Shown piece by piece: positions 25,983 through 35,045 of a stretch of DNA of 64,000 nucleotides. Below the pieces are notes generated by a model. The model searched no databases, was not told the origin of the DNA, and worked only from the letters and a program-made list of their open reading frames with translations. Every line of letters starts with the position of its first letter. The first letter of the stretch is position 1. The translations under genes and the position numbers were made by a program. The stretch spans positions 1 through 64,000 of the forward strand of contig JACPVR010000016.1 of the NCBI GenBank assembly GCA_016197405.1, given 5' to 3'. Origin of the DNA: Mycobacterium sp. (GTDB taxonomy: Bacteria > Actinomycetota > Actinomycetes > Mycobacteriales > Mycobacteriaceae).

Positions 25983-28900
25983 ATGGGAATCAAAGTGGCG
26001 CTGGAGCACCGCACCAGCTACACATTCGACCGGTTGGTGCAGATCTACCCGCACGTCGTCAGGTTGCGGCCCGCACCGCATTCCCGAACCCCGATCGAGG
26101 CGTATTCGCTCGACGTCGAACCCGCCGACCACTTCATCAACTGGCAGCAGGACGCCTTCGGCAACTTCCTGGCCCGGCTGGTCTTCCCCAACCGGACCCG
26201 ATCGCTGACCATCACCGTCGGGCTCATCGCCGATATGAAGGTCATCAACCCGTTCGACTTCTTCATCGAGGAGTACGCCGAGACCTTCCCGTTCACCTAC
26301 CCCAAGGCGCTGGCCGACGACCTCAAGCCGTATCTGCGGCCGGTCGACGAGGGCGTCGAGGGTTCCGGCCCCGGCGAGCTGGTAACGGCCTGGGTGCGCA
26401 ATTTCTCGGTGATACCGGGCATGCGCACCATCGACTTCCTGGTGGCGCTCAACCGCGCTGTCAACGCCGACGTCGGCTACAGCGTCCGGATGGAACCCGG
26501 CGTCCAGACACCGGATTTCACGCTGCGCAGCGGGATCGGGTCGTGCCGCGACTCGGCGTGGCTGCTGGTGTCGGTGCTGCGTCAGCTCGGTCTGGCCGCC
26601 CGGTTCGTCTCCGGGTACCTGGTGCAGCTGACCTCCGACGTCAAGGCGCTGGACGGGCCGTCGGGCCCCTCGGCCGACTTCACCGATCTGCACGCCTGGG
26701 CCGAGGTGTACATCCCCGGAGCGGGCTGGATGGGGCTGGACGCCACCTCGGGGCTGTTCGCCGGCGAGGGCCACATCCCGCTGTCGGCCACACCGCATCC
26801 GGCGTCCTCGGCTCCGATCACCGGCGCCACCGGTTTCGCCGAGGCCAAACTGGACTTCTCCAACACCGTGACCCGGGTGCACGAGGACCCGCGTGTGACG
26901 CTGCCCTACACCGACTCGGCGTGGGGCTCGATCATCGATCTCGGCGCCGCGGTGGACAAACGGCTCGCCGACGGCGACGTCCGGCTCACGGTCGGCGGCG
27001 AACCGACATTCGTGTCGATCGACAACCAGGTCGACCCGGAATGGACCACCGCCGCCGACGGCCCGCACAAACGGGAACGCGCCTCGGTGCTGGCAGCGCG
27101 GCTCAAGAAGGTCTGGGCGCCGACCGGCCTGGTACAGCGCAGCCAGGGCAAGTGGTACCCGGGTGAACCGCTGCCGCGCTGGCAGATCGGCCTGTTCTGG
27201 CGTACCGACGGCGAACCGCTGTGGCGCGACGGCGAACTGCTGGCCGATCCGTGGCCCGAGGTGCCGAACACCCCGTCGATCGACCCGCTGGCCGGCCAGC
27301 AGGTGCTCGCCGGGGTGGCCCGATCGCTGGGCCTGCCCGAAAGCCAGGTCCGGCCCGCCTACGAGGACGCGCTGAGCCGGCTCGCCGGCGCGGTGCGGCT
27401 ACCGGTGGGTGAGGCCGTCGACCCGGCCGATCAGCTGGCCGAGGACACCCCGGAAGCCCGGGCGGCCCTGCTGGAAAGCCTGGACGCCAGCGTCGTCGAG
27501 CCGTCGGCCTTCGTGCTGCCCCTGCACCGCCGCGATGACGACACCGGCTGGGCCAGCGCCGACTGGCGGTTGCGCCGCGGGCGCATCGTCCTGCTCGAAG
27601 GCGATTCCCCGGCCGGTCTGCGGCTGCCGCTGAACTCGATCAACTGGAAGCCGCCGCGCCCCACCTTCCCCGGCGACCCGCTGTTGCAGCGCGGCCCACT
27701 GGTCGTCGACGAGACCGATTCGGCCGATGCCGAGATCGACGAGTCCGAGGACGCTCCCACCACCGCCATGGTCGCCGAGATCCGCGACGGCCTGCTCTAT
27801 GTGTTCCTGCCGCCGACCGACGAGCTGGAACATTTCATCGACATGGTGGCGCGGCTGGAGGACGCCGTCGCGGCGGCCGGTTGCCAGGTGGTCATCGAGG
27901 GTTACGGGCCGCCGTCGGATCCGCGCCTGCAGTCGATGTCGGTGACGCCCGACCCCGGCGTCATCGAGGTCAACGTCGCACCCACCCGCAGTTTCGCCGA
28001 GCAGCGTGAACAGCTGGAGACCCTCTACGAAGAGGCCCGCCTGGCCCGGCTGTCGACCGAGTCGTTCGATTTCGACGGCACGCACGGCGGCACCGGCGGC
28101 GGCAACCACATCACCCTCGGCGGTGTGACGCCGGCCGATTCGCCGATGCTGCGCAGGCCCGACCTGCTGGTGTCGCTGCTGACCTACTGGCAACGGCACC
28201 CGGCGCTGTCCTACCTGTTCTCCGGACGTTTCATCGGCACCACATCGCAGGCGCCCCGCGTCGACGAGGGCCGCACCGAATCGCTCTACGAACTGGAGAT
28301 CGCCTTCGCCGAGATCGCCCGGCTGACCGCCGCGGGCGCCGACGGCCCGTGGGTCACCGACCGCGCGTTGCGCCACCTGCTCACCGATATCACCGGCAAC
28401 ACGCACCGGGCCGAATTCTGCATCGACAAGCTCTACAGCCCCGACAGTCCACGCGGACGGCTCGGACTGCTGGAGCTGCGCGGTTTCGAGATGCCACCGC
28501 ACTACCAGATGGCGATGGTGCAGTCACTGCTGGTGCGCTCACTGGTCTCGTGGTTCTGGGACAGCCCGCTGCGCGCCCCGCTGATCCGCCACGGTGCCAA
28601 CCTGCACGGCCGGTACCTGTTGCCACACTTCATCATTCACGATATCGCCGAGGTGGCGGCCGATCTGCGGAGCAACGGGATCGACTTCGAGACCAGCTGG
28701 CTGGACCCGTTCACCGAATTCCGGTTCCCGCGCATCGGCACCGCCGTCTTTGACGGTGTCGAGCTGGAGCTGCGCGGTGCCATCGAACCGTGGAATGTGC
28801 TCGGCGAGGAGTCGACCGCGGGCGGGACCGCCCGTTATGTCGATTCCTCGGTCGAACGCGTGCAGTTGCGCCTCATCGGCGCCGACCGGGCCCGCTACAC

Positions 28901-29300
28901 CGTGACCTGCAACGGCTATCCGGTGCCGTTGTTGGCAACCGACAATGCCGATGTCCAGGTCGCCGGTGTGCGCTACCGCGCCTGGCAACCACCCAGCGCG
29001 CTGCACCCCACCATCACCGTCGACACCCCGCTGCGTTTCGAACTGATCGACAACGCCTCGGGGATGTCGCGGGGTGGCTGCACCTACCACGTGTCACATC
29101 CCGGCGGCCGGTCCTACGACACCCCGCCGGTCAACGCGGTGGAAGCCGAATCGCGCCGCGGACGGCGTTTCGAGGCGGCCGGATTCACCCCCGGCAAGGT
29201 CGACATGTCCGATATCCGGGAGAAGCTGGCCCGCCAATCCACCGATGTCGGTGCGCCGGGCATCCTCGATCTGCGCCGGGTGCGTACCGTGCTGCAGTGA
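25983..29300 (+). CDS. Transglutaminase-like / DUF2126 protein (Rv2566-like)
   Basis: A large protein of 1,105 residues. The N-terminal third is a transglutaminase-like domain with an intact triad: Cys188 (GSCRDSAW), His237 (LHAWAEVYI) and Asp253 (GLDATSGLF), preceded by the usual HRTSYTFDR beta-domain. From about residue 310 the protein is a DUF2126 domain (LTVGGEPTFVSIDNQVDPEW, HITLGGVTPADSPMLRRPDLL, HRAEFCIDKLYSP). DUF2126 has been proposed to be a glutamine-synthetase-fold amide ligase. It may therefore both make and break amide bonds. ATG 25983 (MGIKVALEHRTSYTF) is where homology begins. It is the first gene of a four-gene operon. Confidence 0.88.
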   Translation: MGIKVALEHRTSYTFDRLVQIYPHVVRLRPAPHSRTPIEAYSLDVEPADHFINWQQDAFGNFLARLVFPNRTRSLTITVGLIADMKVINPFDFFIEEYAETFPFTYPKALADDLKPYLRPVDEGVEGSGPGELVTAWVRNFSVIPGMRTIDFLVALNRAVNADVGYSVRMEPGVQTPDFTLRSGIGSCRDSAWLLVSVLRQLGLAARFVSGYLVQLTSDVKALDGPSGPSADFTDLHAWAEVYIPGAGWMGLDATSGLFAGEGHIPLSATPHPASSAPITGATGFAEAKLDFSNTVTRVHEDPRVTLPYTDSAWGSIIDLGAAVDKRLADGDVRLTVGGEPTFVSIDNQVDPEWTTAADGPHKRERASVLAARLKKVWAPTGLVQRSQGKWYPGEPLPRWQIGLFWRTDGEPLWRDGELLADPWPEVPNTPSIDPLAGQQVLAGVARSLGLPESQVRPAYEDALSRLAGAVRLPVGEAVDPADQLAEDTPEARAALLESLDASVVEPSAFVLPLHRRDDDTGWASADWRLRRGRIVLLEGDSPAGLRLPLNSINWKPPRPTFPGDPLLQRGPLVVDETDSADAEIDESEDAPTTAMVAEIRDGLLYVFLPPTDELEHFIDMVARLEDAVAAAGCQVVIEGYGPPSDPRLQSMSVTPDPGVIEVNVAPTRSFAEQREQLETLYEEARLARLSTESFDFDGTHGGTGGGNHITLGGVTPADSPMLRRPDLLVSLLTYWQRHPALSYLFSGRFIGTTSQAPRVDEGRTESLYELEIAFAEIARLTAAGADGPWVTDRALRHLLTDITGNTHRAEFCIDKLYSPDSPRGRLGLLELRGFEMPPHYQMAMVQSLLVRSLVSWFWDSPLRAPLIRHGANLHGRYLLPHFIIHDIAEVAADLRSNGIDFETSWLDPFTEFRFPRIGTAVFDGVELELRGAIEPWNVLGEESTAGGTARYVDSSVERVQLRLIGADRARYTVTCNGYPVPLLATDNADVQVAGVRYRAWQPPSALHPTITVDTPLRFELIDNASGMSRGGCTYHVSHPGGRSYDTPPVNAVEAESRRGRRFEAAGFTPGKVDMSDIREKLARQSTDVGAPGILDLRRVRTVLQ

Positions 29301-29401
29301 AACGGCGCGGTGTTGCGTCCGGTGTTGAATTGTTCGAGGCGATGACGGCACGGCGGGGGACCCGCGGCGCCGCTTGGCGCCCACTATTGAGGAGGTAGGC
29401 G

Positions 29402-32098
29402 TTGTCGGTGCCGCTGCCTGCCCCGCGACCCGACGCCGCACCGCCGGCCCAGCCGGACCCCCAGGTGCCCGGACCCGATCTGCACGATCCCGACCAGTTG
29501 CTGGCCGGTTACTGCGCGGCCCGCAGTCAGGCCGCGCTGTTCGACGTCAGCGGCCGCACGCCGACCGGTTACGACGAGTTCGTCGACGCCAACGGTGACA
29601 TCCGTCCGGCGTGGCGGCAGTTCGCCGAGGTCATGGGCGAACGCGGCCAGGCCGGCCTGGACCGGCTGCGCAACGACGTGCGCGGGCTCGTCGACGACGC
29701 CGGCATCACCTACGTCCAGATCGACCACAACGGTGAGACCGTCACCAACCCCGACGGCATCGCGGTACCGGGCACCTGGAACCTCGACGCCCTCCCGCTG
29801 CTGATCTCCTCGACCGACTGGGAAACGCTGGAAGCCGGCATCATCCAGCGGTCGCGCCTGCTGGACGCGGTACTGGCCGACATCTACGGTCCGCGCCGCA
29901 GTCTCACCGCGGGCGTGCTGCCCGCCCAGCTGCTGTTCGCCCACCCCGGCTATCTCCGGGCCGCCCGCGGTATCGGCCTGCCCGGGCGCCACCAGCTGTT
30001 CATGTACGGCTGCGATATCAGCCGCACCGCCGACGGCAGCTTCGCGGTCAACGCCGACTGGACGCAGGCACCCTCGGGTGCCGGGTACGCCCTGGCCGAC
30101 CGCCGCGTCGTCGCGCACACCGTGCCCGATCTCTACGAACGCATCGCGCCGCGGCCTACCTCGCCGTTCGCCCAGGCGCTGCGGCTGTCGCTGATCGAGT
30201 CGGCACCGGAGACCGCCGAAGACCCGGTGGTGGTGGTGCTGTCGCCGGGCAGCCACTCCGAGACCGCGTTCGACCAGGCCTACCTGGCCTCCCTGCTGGG
30301 CTTCCAGCTGGTGGAGAGCGCCGACCTGGTGGTGCGCGACGGCAAACTGTGGATGCGCTCGCTGGGCACCCTCAAACGCGTCGACGTGGTGCTGCGCCGG
30401 GTCGACGCCGACTACTCCGATCCACTCGACCTGCGGGCCGATTCCCGGCTCGGTGTGGTCGGCCTGGTCGAGGCGCAACGCCGCGGCGCGGTCACCGTGG
30501 TCAACACCCTGGGCAGCGGTGTGCTGGAAAGTCCCGGGCTGGCGCGGTTCCTGCCGGAACTGGCCGAACACCTGCTGGGGGAGGCGCCGCTGCTGGCCGG
30601 CGCGCAGATGTACTGGGGCGGTATCGGCCGGGAACGCAGCCACCTGCTGACGAACCTGTCCTCGCTGCTGATCCGCTCCACCGTCGGCGGCCCGACGATC
30701 GTCGGGCCGACGCTGTCGGCCGCCCAGCATGCCGAGCTGACGGCACGTATCGAAGCCGACCCGTGGCAGTGGGTGGGCCAGGAACTGCCGCAGTTCTCCA
30801 CCGCGCCGACCGACCATTTCGCCGGGGGACTGGCCTCGGGCAACGTCGGCATGCGGTTGTTCACCGTCTCCCAGCGCGGTGGCTACGCCCCGATGATCGG
30901 CGGCCTCGGCTACCTGCTGGCACCGGGCCCGGGCGCATTCACCCTCAACAGCGTTGCCGCCAAGGACATCTGGATACAGCCTGCGGTGCGAGTGGATGCC
31001 GAACGGGCCGTCACCATCGCACCGGTGGAGCTGCCCGCGCTGACCGCGAGCCCCACCATGGCGGTCAGTTCGCCGCGTGTGCTCTCCGATCTGTTCTGGA
31101 CCGGCCGCTACGCCGAGCGCGCCGAATCCATGGCGCGCACCATGACGGTGACCCGCGAGCGTTATCACGAATACCGCCACCGCCAAGACCTCGACGCCAG
31201 TGCCTGTGTGCCGGTACTGCTTTCCGCGCTGGGCCAGATCACCGGCACCGACACCGGCAGCGGCGACCGCGCCGAGATGATCGCCGTCGCACCGACGACA
31301 CTGTGGTCGCTGACCGCCGACCGCGGCAGGCCGGGCTCGTTGGCGCAGTCGGTCGAAAGGCTCGGCGTGGCGGCCCGCGCGGTGCGCGACCAGATGTCCA
31401 ACGACACCTGGATGGTGCTGGCCGCGGTGGACCGCGCGGTGCTCAATCATCCTGCCGCACCGCCGGATTCGCTGGTCCGCGCCGATGCCGTGATGGCGTT
31501 GGCGCATGCCAGGACGGTCTCGGGCATGCTGGCGCTGGCCGGGGTGGCGTCGGAATCGATGATCCGTGACGTCGGCTGGACCATGATGGACACCGGTAAG
31601 CGCATCGAACGCGGGCTGTGGTTGTCGGCGCTGCTGCGCGCCACCATGACCAGGGTGCGCAGCCCCGAGGCCGAGCAGACCATCACCGAGGCCGTCCTGG
31701 TGGCCTGTGAGTCCTCCGTGGTCTACCGCAGGCGCAACCTGGGCAAGGTCAGCGTCGCCGCGGTCGCCGACCTGCTGCTGTTCGACGGCGAGAACCCGCG
31801 CTCGTTGCTGTTCCAGCTGGACCGGCTGCGCACCGACCTGCGCGCCATGCCGGGCGCATCGGGATCGTCGCGGCCGGAGAAACTGCTCGACGACATCATG
31901 ACCCGGGTGCGCCGCCTGGACCCCGACGACCTGGAGACCGTGGACGAGGACGGTCAGCGCGCCGAACTGCGCGGGCTGCTCGACGGTGTGCAGTCCGGTC
32001 TGCGTGAACTGTCGCGCGTCATCACCGCCACCCAGCTGTCGCTGCCGGGCGGTATGCAGCCGCTGTGGGGACCCGACGAGCGTAGGGTCCTGCCGTGA
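29402..32098 (+). CDS. Circularly permuted ATP-grasp / Alpha-E fusion protein (Rv2567-like)
   Basis: 898 residues. Residues about 50-540 match the circularly permuted ATP-grasp family (DUF404/DUF407), with WNLDALPLLISSTDWETLEAGIIQRSRLLDAVLADIYG and VVVLSPGSHSETAFDQAYLA. From about residue 555 an Alpha-E (DUF403) helical domain begins (SPRVLSDLFWTGRYAERAESMARTMTVTRERY). In many bacteria these are two adjacent genes; here they are fused. Predicted activity is ATP-dependent carboxylate-amine ligation. The start is TTG 29402, with GAGGAGG at a good spacing; GTG 29408 is a weaker option. Confidence 0.88.
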   Translation: MSVPLPAPRPDAAPPAQPDPQVPGPDLHDPDQLLAGYCAARSQAALFDVSGRTPTGYDEFVDANGDIRPAWRQFAEVMGERGQAGLDRLRNDVRGLVDDAGITYVQIDHNGETVTNPDGIAVPGTWNLDALPLLISSTDWETLEAGIIQRSRLLDAVLADIYGPRRSLTAGVLPAQLLFAHPGYLRAARGIGLPGRHQLFMYGCDISRTADGSFAVNADWTQAPSGAGYALADRRVVAHTVPDLYERIAPRPTSPFAQALRLSLIESAPETAEDPVVVVLSPGSHSETAFDQAYLASLLGFQLVESADLVVRDGKLWMRSLGTLKRVDVVLRRVDADYSDPLDLRADSRLGVVGLVEAQRRGAVTVVNTLGSGVLESPGLARFLPELAEHLLGEAPLLAGAQMYWGGIGRERSHLLTNLSSLLIRSTVGGPTIVGPTLSAAQHAELTARIEADPWQWVGQELPQFSTAPTDHFAGGLASGNVGMRLFTVSQRGGYAPMIGGLGYLLAPGPGAFTLNSVAAKDIWIQPAVRVDAERAVTIAPVELPALTASPTMAVSSPRVLSDLFWTGRYAERAESMARTMTVTRERYHEYRHRQDLDASACVPVLLSALGQITGTDTGSGDRAEMIAVAPTTLWSLTADRGRPGSLAQSVERLGVAARAVRDQMSNDTWMVLAAVDRAVLNHPAAPPDSLVRADAVMALAHARTVSGMLALAGVASESMIRDVGWTMMDTGKRIERGLWLSALLRATMTRVRSPEAEQTITEAVLVACESSVVYRRRNLGKVSVAAVADLLLFDGENPRSLLFQLDRLRTDLRAMPGASGSSRPEKLLDDIMTRVRRLDPDDLETVDEDGQRAELRGLLDGVQSGLRELSRVITATQLSLPGGMQPLWGPDERRVLP

Positions 32099-33039
32099 AC
32101 GCATTCCCGGACGGGCCGGTTCCGCTGCCGGTCCGGACCGCCTCGGCGCGCAGCTACCGCGTCACCCACCGCACCGAGTACCGGTACTCCGATGTCGTCA
32201 CCAGTTCCTACGGCCGCGGATTCCTCACCCCGCGCGACTCCGTGCAGCAGCGTTGTCTGAGCCACCAGCTGCAGATCGACCCCGAACCGGCCGACCAGTC
32301 CACCAGCCTGGATGCCTACGGCAACATCAGTTCCTATTTCCACGTCACCCAACGGCACCGCGCGCTGACCATCACCAGCACCTCGGTCGTCGAGGTCGAG
32401 CCACCGGCGCCGGGGACCTACAGTTCGGGTTCGGCCGTCGCGCCGTGGGAGATCGCCCGCCCGGTCGGGGTGGACGGTGCGCTGGCCACCGAGTTCGTCC
32501 TGGACCTGCGGCCGCCGGAGATCACCGCTGCGGTGCACGAGTACGCCGCGCCGAGTTTCACCCCCGGGCGCCCGCTGGTCGAGGTGCTGGCCGACCTCAA
32601 CGCCCGGATATTCCGTGACTTCACCTACCGCTCCGGCTCCACCACGGTCTCGACGCAGGTCGCCGAGGTGCTGCAGGCCCGCGAAGGGGTCTGCCAGGAC
32701 TTCGCCCGGCTGGCGATCGCCTGCCTGCGGGCCAACGGGCTGGCCGCCAGTTATGTCTCGGGATACCTGGCCACCGACCCGCCGCCCGGCAAGGAGCGCA
32801 TGGTCGGTATCGACGCGACACACGCCTGGGCGGCGGTCTGGACGCCGCAGGGGCAGTGGCTCGGCCTGGATCCGACCAACGATCAGATGGTCGACGAGCG
32901 TTACATCGTCGTGGGATGGGGTAGAGACTATGCGGACGTCCCGCCGTTGCGGGGCATCATCTACACCGACTCGGAGCGCAGCGTGATCGACGTGTCCGTC
33001 GACGTCGAGCCCTTCGACGACAGGAGTGAGCATGCGTGA
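32095..33039 (+). CDS. Transglutaminase-like cysteine peptidase, stand-alone
   Basis: A 314-residue protein with an N-terminal beta-domain (YRVTHRTEYRYSDVVTSSYGRGFLTPR) and a transglutaminase core. The triad is Cys200 (GVCQDFARL), His243 (THAWAAVW) and Asp259 (GLDPTND). Such bacterial proteins are usually peptidases or amide hydrolases rather than crosslinkers. GTG 32095 overlaps the ATP-grasp/Alpha-E stop by four bases, and the downstream metallopeptidase overlaps its end by eight bases, so the set is co-translated. It corresponds to Rv2569c in M. tuberculosis. Confidence 0.9.
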   Translation: MNAFPDGPVPLPVRTASARSYRVTHRTEYRYSDVVTSSYGRGFLTPRDSVQQRCLSHQLQIDPEPADQSTSLDAYGNISSYFHVTQRHRALTITSTSVVEVEPPAPGTYSSGSAVAPWEIARPVGVDGALATEFVLDLRPPEITAAVHEYAAPSFTPGRPLVEVLADLNARIFRDFTYRSGSTTVSTQVAEVLQAREGVCQDFARLAIACLRANGLAASYVSGYLATDPPPGKERMVGIDATHAWAAVWTPQGQWLGLDPTNDQMVDERYIVVGWGRDYADVPPLRGIIYTDSERSVIDVSVDVEPFDDRSEHA

Positions 33040-34099
33040 CTTCCTGTGCCCCAACTGCGGCCAGCACCTGAGTTTCGAGAACTCGGTATGCCTGTCCTGC
33101 GGCAGCGCCATCGGGTACTCGCCGACCGAACAGACCATGATGGTCATCGCCTCCGGGCAGGCCAGCGAACACGGCGGCGCCGTCGACTCCAGCGAATACC
33201 GGCTCTGCGCCAATCTGCATGTGGCCGAATGCAACTGGTTGGTACGTGTCGATCCGACGGTTAATGTCCAGGTCGAATTGTGCGCCTCGTGCCGGCTGAC
33301 CAGGACCCGGCCCAACAACGCCGATACCGCAGCGATGGCGGCGTTCGCCGGTGCCGAGAAGGCCAAGCGCCGGCTCATCGCCGAACTGTCCGAGCTCAAA
33401 CTGCCCATCGTCGGCCGCGACGAGGACCCGCAGTACGGACTGGCATTCGACCTGCTCTCCAGTGAATTCGACAGTGTCTTCACCGGCCACCAGAACGGTG
33501 TCATAACCCTCGACCTGGCCGAGGGCGACGACGTCCACCGCGAGCAGCTGCGGGTCGAGATGGACGAGCCGTACCGGACCCTGCTCGGTCATTTCCGGCA
33601 CGAGATCGGCCACTATTACTACTACCGGCTGATCGGCCCGTCGCCGGACTACCGCGCCAAATTCGTCGAGTTGTTCGGCGACCCGGACGCCGACTACCAG
33701 GCCGCACTGGACCGGCACTACAACACCGGTGCGCCCCCGGGCTGGGAGGCGAACTACGTGTCGTCCTATGCCACCATGCATGCCGCCGAGGACTGGGCCG
33801 AGACCTTCGCGCACTACCTGCACATCCGTGACACCCTGGACACCTCGGCGGCCTTCGGTTTCGCACCGGCCGGTGCCACCTTCGACCGAAGGGCACTGGG
33901 GCCGAGCGGTTTCGACAGCATCATCGAGATGTGGCTACCGCTGGCGTGGGGCCTGAACATGGTCAACCGCTCGATGGGCCGCGACGATCTGTACCCCTTC
34001 GTGCTGCCGGTGCCGGTGCTGGAGAAGATGCGTTTCATCCACACCGTCATCGACGAGGTGACCTCGGCCACAGCCAGACTGGCCGCGGCGGACGGATAA
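33032..34099 (+). CDS. Zinc-ribbon zinc metallopeptidase (Rv2568c-like)
   Basis: 355 residues. Residues 6-23 form a zinc ribbon (CPNC at 6-9, CLSC at 20-23); further cysteines occur in VELCASC. The catalytic motif is HEIGH (His190, Glu191, His194), with AEDWAETFAHYLH downstream giving the third ligand region. This is the putative zinc-binding metallopeptidase family found with ATP-grasp/Alpha-E genes. ATG 33032 has AGGAG five bases upstream; GTG 33026 would add two residues. It overlaps the preceding transglutaminase gene and closes the operon. Confidence 0.88.
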   Translation: MRDFLCPNCGQHLSFENSVCLSCGSAIGYSPTEQTMMVIASGQASEHGGAVDSSEYRLCANLHVAECNWLVRVDPTVNVQVELCASCRLTRTRPNNADTAAMAAFAGAEKAKRRLIAELSELKLPIVGRDEDPQYGLAFDLLSSEFDSVFTGHQNGVITLDLAEGDDVHREQLRVEMDEPYRTLLGHFRHEIGHYYYYRLIGPSPDYRAKFVELFGDPDADYQAALDRHYNTGAPPGWEANYVSSYATMHAAEDWAETFAHYLHIRDTLDTSAAFGFAPAGATFDRRALGPSGFDSIIEMWLPLAWGLNMVNRSMGRDDLYPFVLPVPVLEKMRFIHTVIDEVTSATARLAAADG

Positions 34100-34167
34100 C
34101 TCCCAGCACCGCACAATGCATGCCGGGTAAGTGCGTGGCGCAGCACGTGATCGGCGTCGCGGGTTCC

Positions 34168-34173
34168 TAGGAT
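34168..34173 (+). promoter_or_regulatory. -10 hexamer TAGGAT, leaderless start
   Basis: TAGGAT ends seven bases before GTG 34181 with no ribosome binding site, so the DUF3097 transcript should start at the codon. This also separates the gene from the preceding operon. Confidence 0.6.
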
Positions 34174-34180
34174 CGCCCGG

Positions 34181-35023
34181 GTGGATGATCGCTATGGCTC
34201 TGATGTCCTGGCAGCAGACCCGCACCGCGGGCGCAAGCCGAAGGCCACCGAGGTACCCGCCGAACGCGGCATGGTGCTGGAGGATCCGCTGAGCGGTTAC
34301 GTCGGCGAAGTGGTCCGCATCGAGAACCGGCTGCTGTTCCTGGAGGACCGGCGCGGGCGGACCAAGAGCTTTCCGCTCGGTCCGGGTTTCCTGCTCGACG
34401 GCGCGCCCGTCATCGTGACCGCGCCCCGGCCGGCGAAACCGGCCGCGCCGGCCCGGACCGCGTCGGGATCGGTGGCCGTCACCGGCGCCCGGGCCCGCAC
34501 CGCGATCGCCGGCCGGATCTACGTCGAGGGCCGCCATGACGCCGAACTCGTCGAACAGGTCTGGGGAGCCGATCTGCGCATCGAGGGTGTCGTGGTGGAG
34601 TACCTCGGCGGTGTCGACGACCTGCCCGCGATCGTCACCGATTTCGATCCCGGCCCGCGCCGCCGGCTCGGGGTTCTGGTCGACCACCTGGTCGCCGGTT
34701 CCAAGGAGGCCCGGATCGCCGACGCGGTACGCCGTGGCCCGGCCGGCGCACACAGCCTGGTGGTGGGTCACCCCTATATCGACATCTGGCAGGCCGTCAA
34801 ACCGGCCCGGCTGGGGTTGTCCGAATGGCCGAAGATCCCGCGCGGCATCGAGTGGAAGCACGGCATCTGCGCGGCGCTGGGCTGGCCGCACGGCTCTCAG
34901 GCCGATATCGCCCGCGCCTGGCAGCGCATCCGGTCGACCGTACGGGACTGGAACGACCTGGAGCCCGCCCTGATCGGCCGCGTCGAGGAACTCATCGACT
35001 TCGTGACCGCGCCCCCGAGCTGA
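34181..35023 (+). CDS. DUF3097-family protein
   Basis: 280 residues. The N-terminal part (LEDPLSGYVGEVVRIENRLLFLEDRRGRTKSFPLGPGFLLDG) is a small beta-rich domain; then an Ala/Pro linker; then RIYVEGRHDAELVEQVWG and IVTDFDPGPRRRLGVLVDHLVAGSKE. The VEGRHD pattern followed by spaced acidic residues resembles a Toprim domain (primase/topoisomerase fold), but I cannot confirm this. Actinobacteria carry it widely and function is unknown. GTG 34181 is set by the TAGGAT -10. Confidence 0.82.
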   Translation: MDDRYGSDVLAADPHRGRKPKATEVPAERGMVLEDPLSGYVGEVVRIENRLLFLEDRRGRTKSFPLGPGFLLDGAPVIVTAPRPAKPAAPARTASGSVAVTGARARTAIAGRIYVEGRHDAELVEQVWGADLRIEGVVVEYLGGVDDLPAIVTDFDPGPRRRLGVLVDHLVAGSKEARIADAVRRGPAGAHSLVVGHPYIDIWQAVKPARLGLSEWPKIPRGIEWKHGICAALGWPHGSQADIARAWQRIRSTVRDWNDLEPALIGRVEELIDFVTAPPS

Positions 35024-35045
35024 TCCCGACCCGGGCCGGTCGCGG

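Noticed and set aside
29384..32104. A 906-codon open frame on the minus strand opposite the ATP-grasp/Alpha-E gene
   Set aside because: Long antisense frames are common in high-GC genes. The plus-strand product has recognisable domains, while the minus-strand translation is His/Gln/Arg-rich with no motif.
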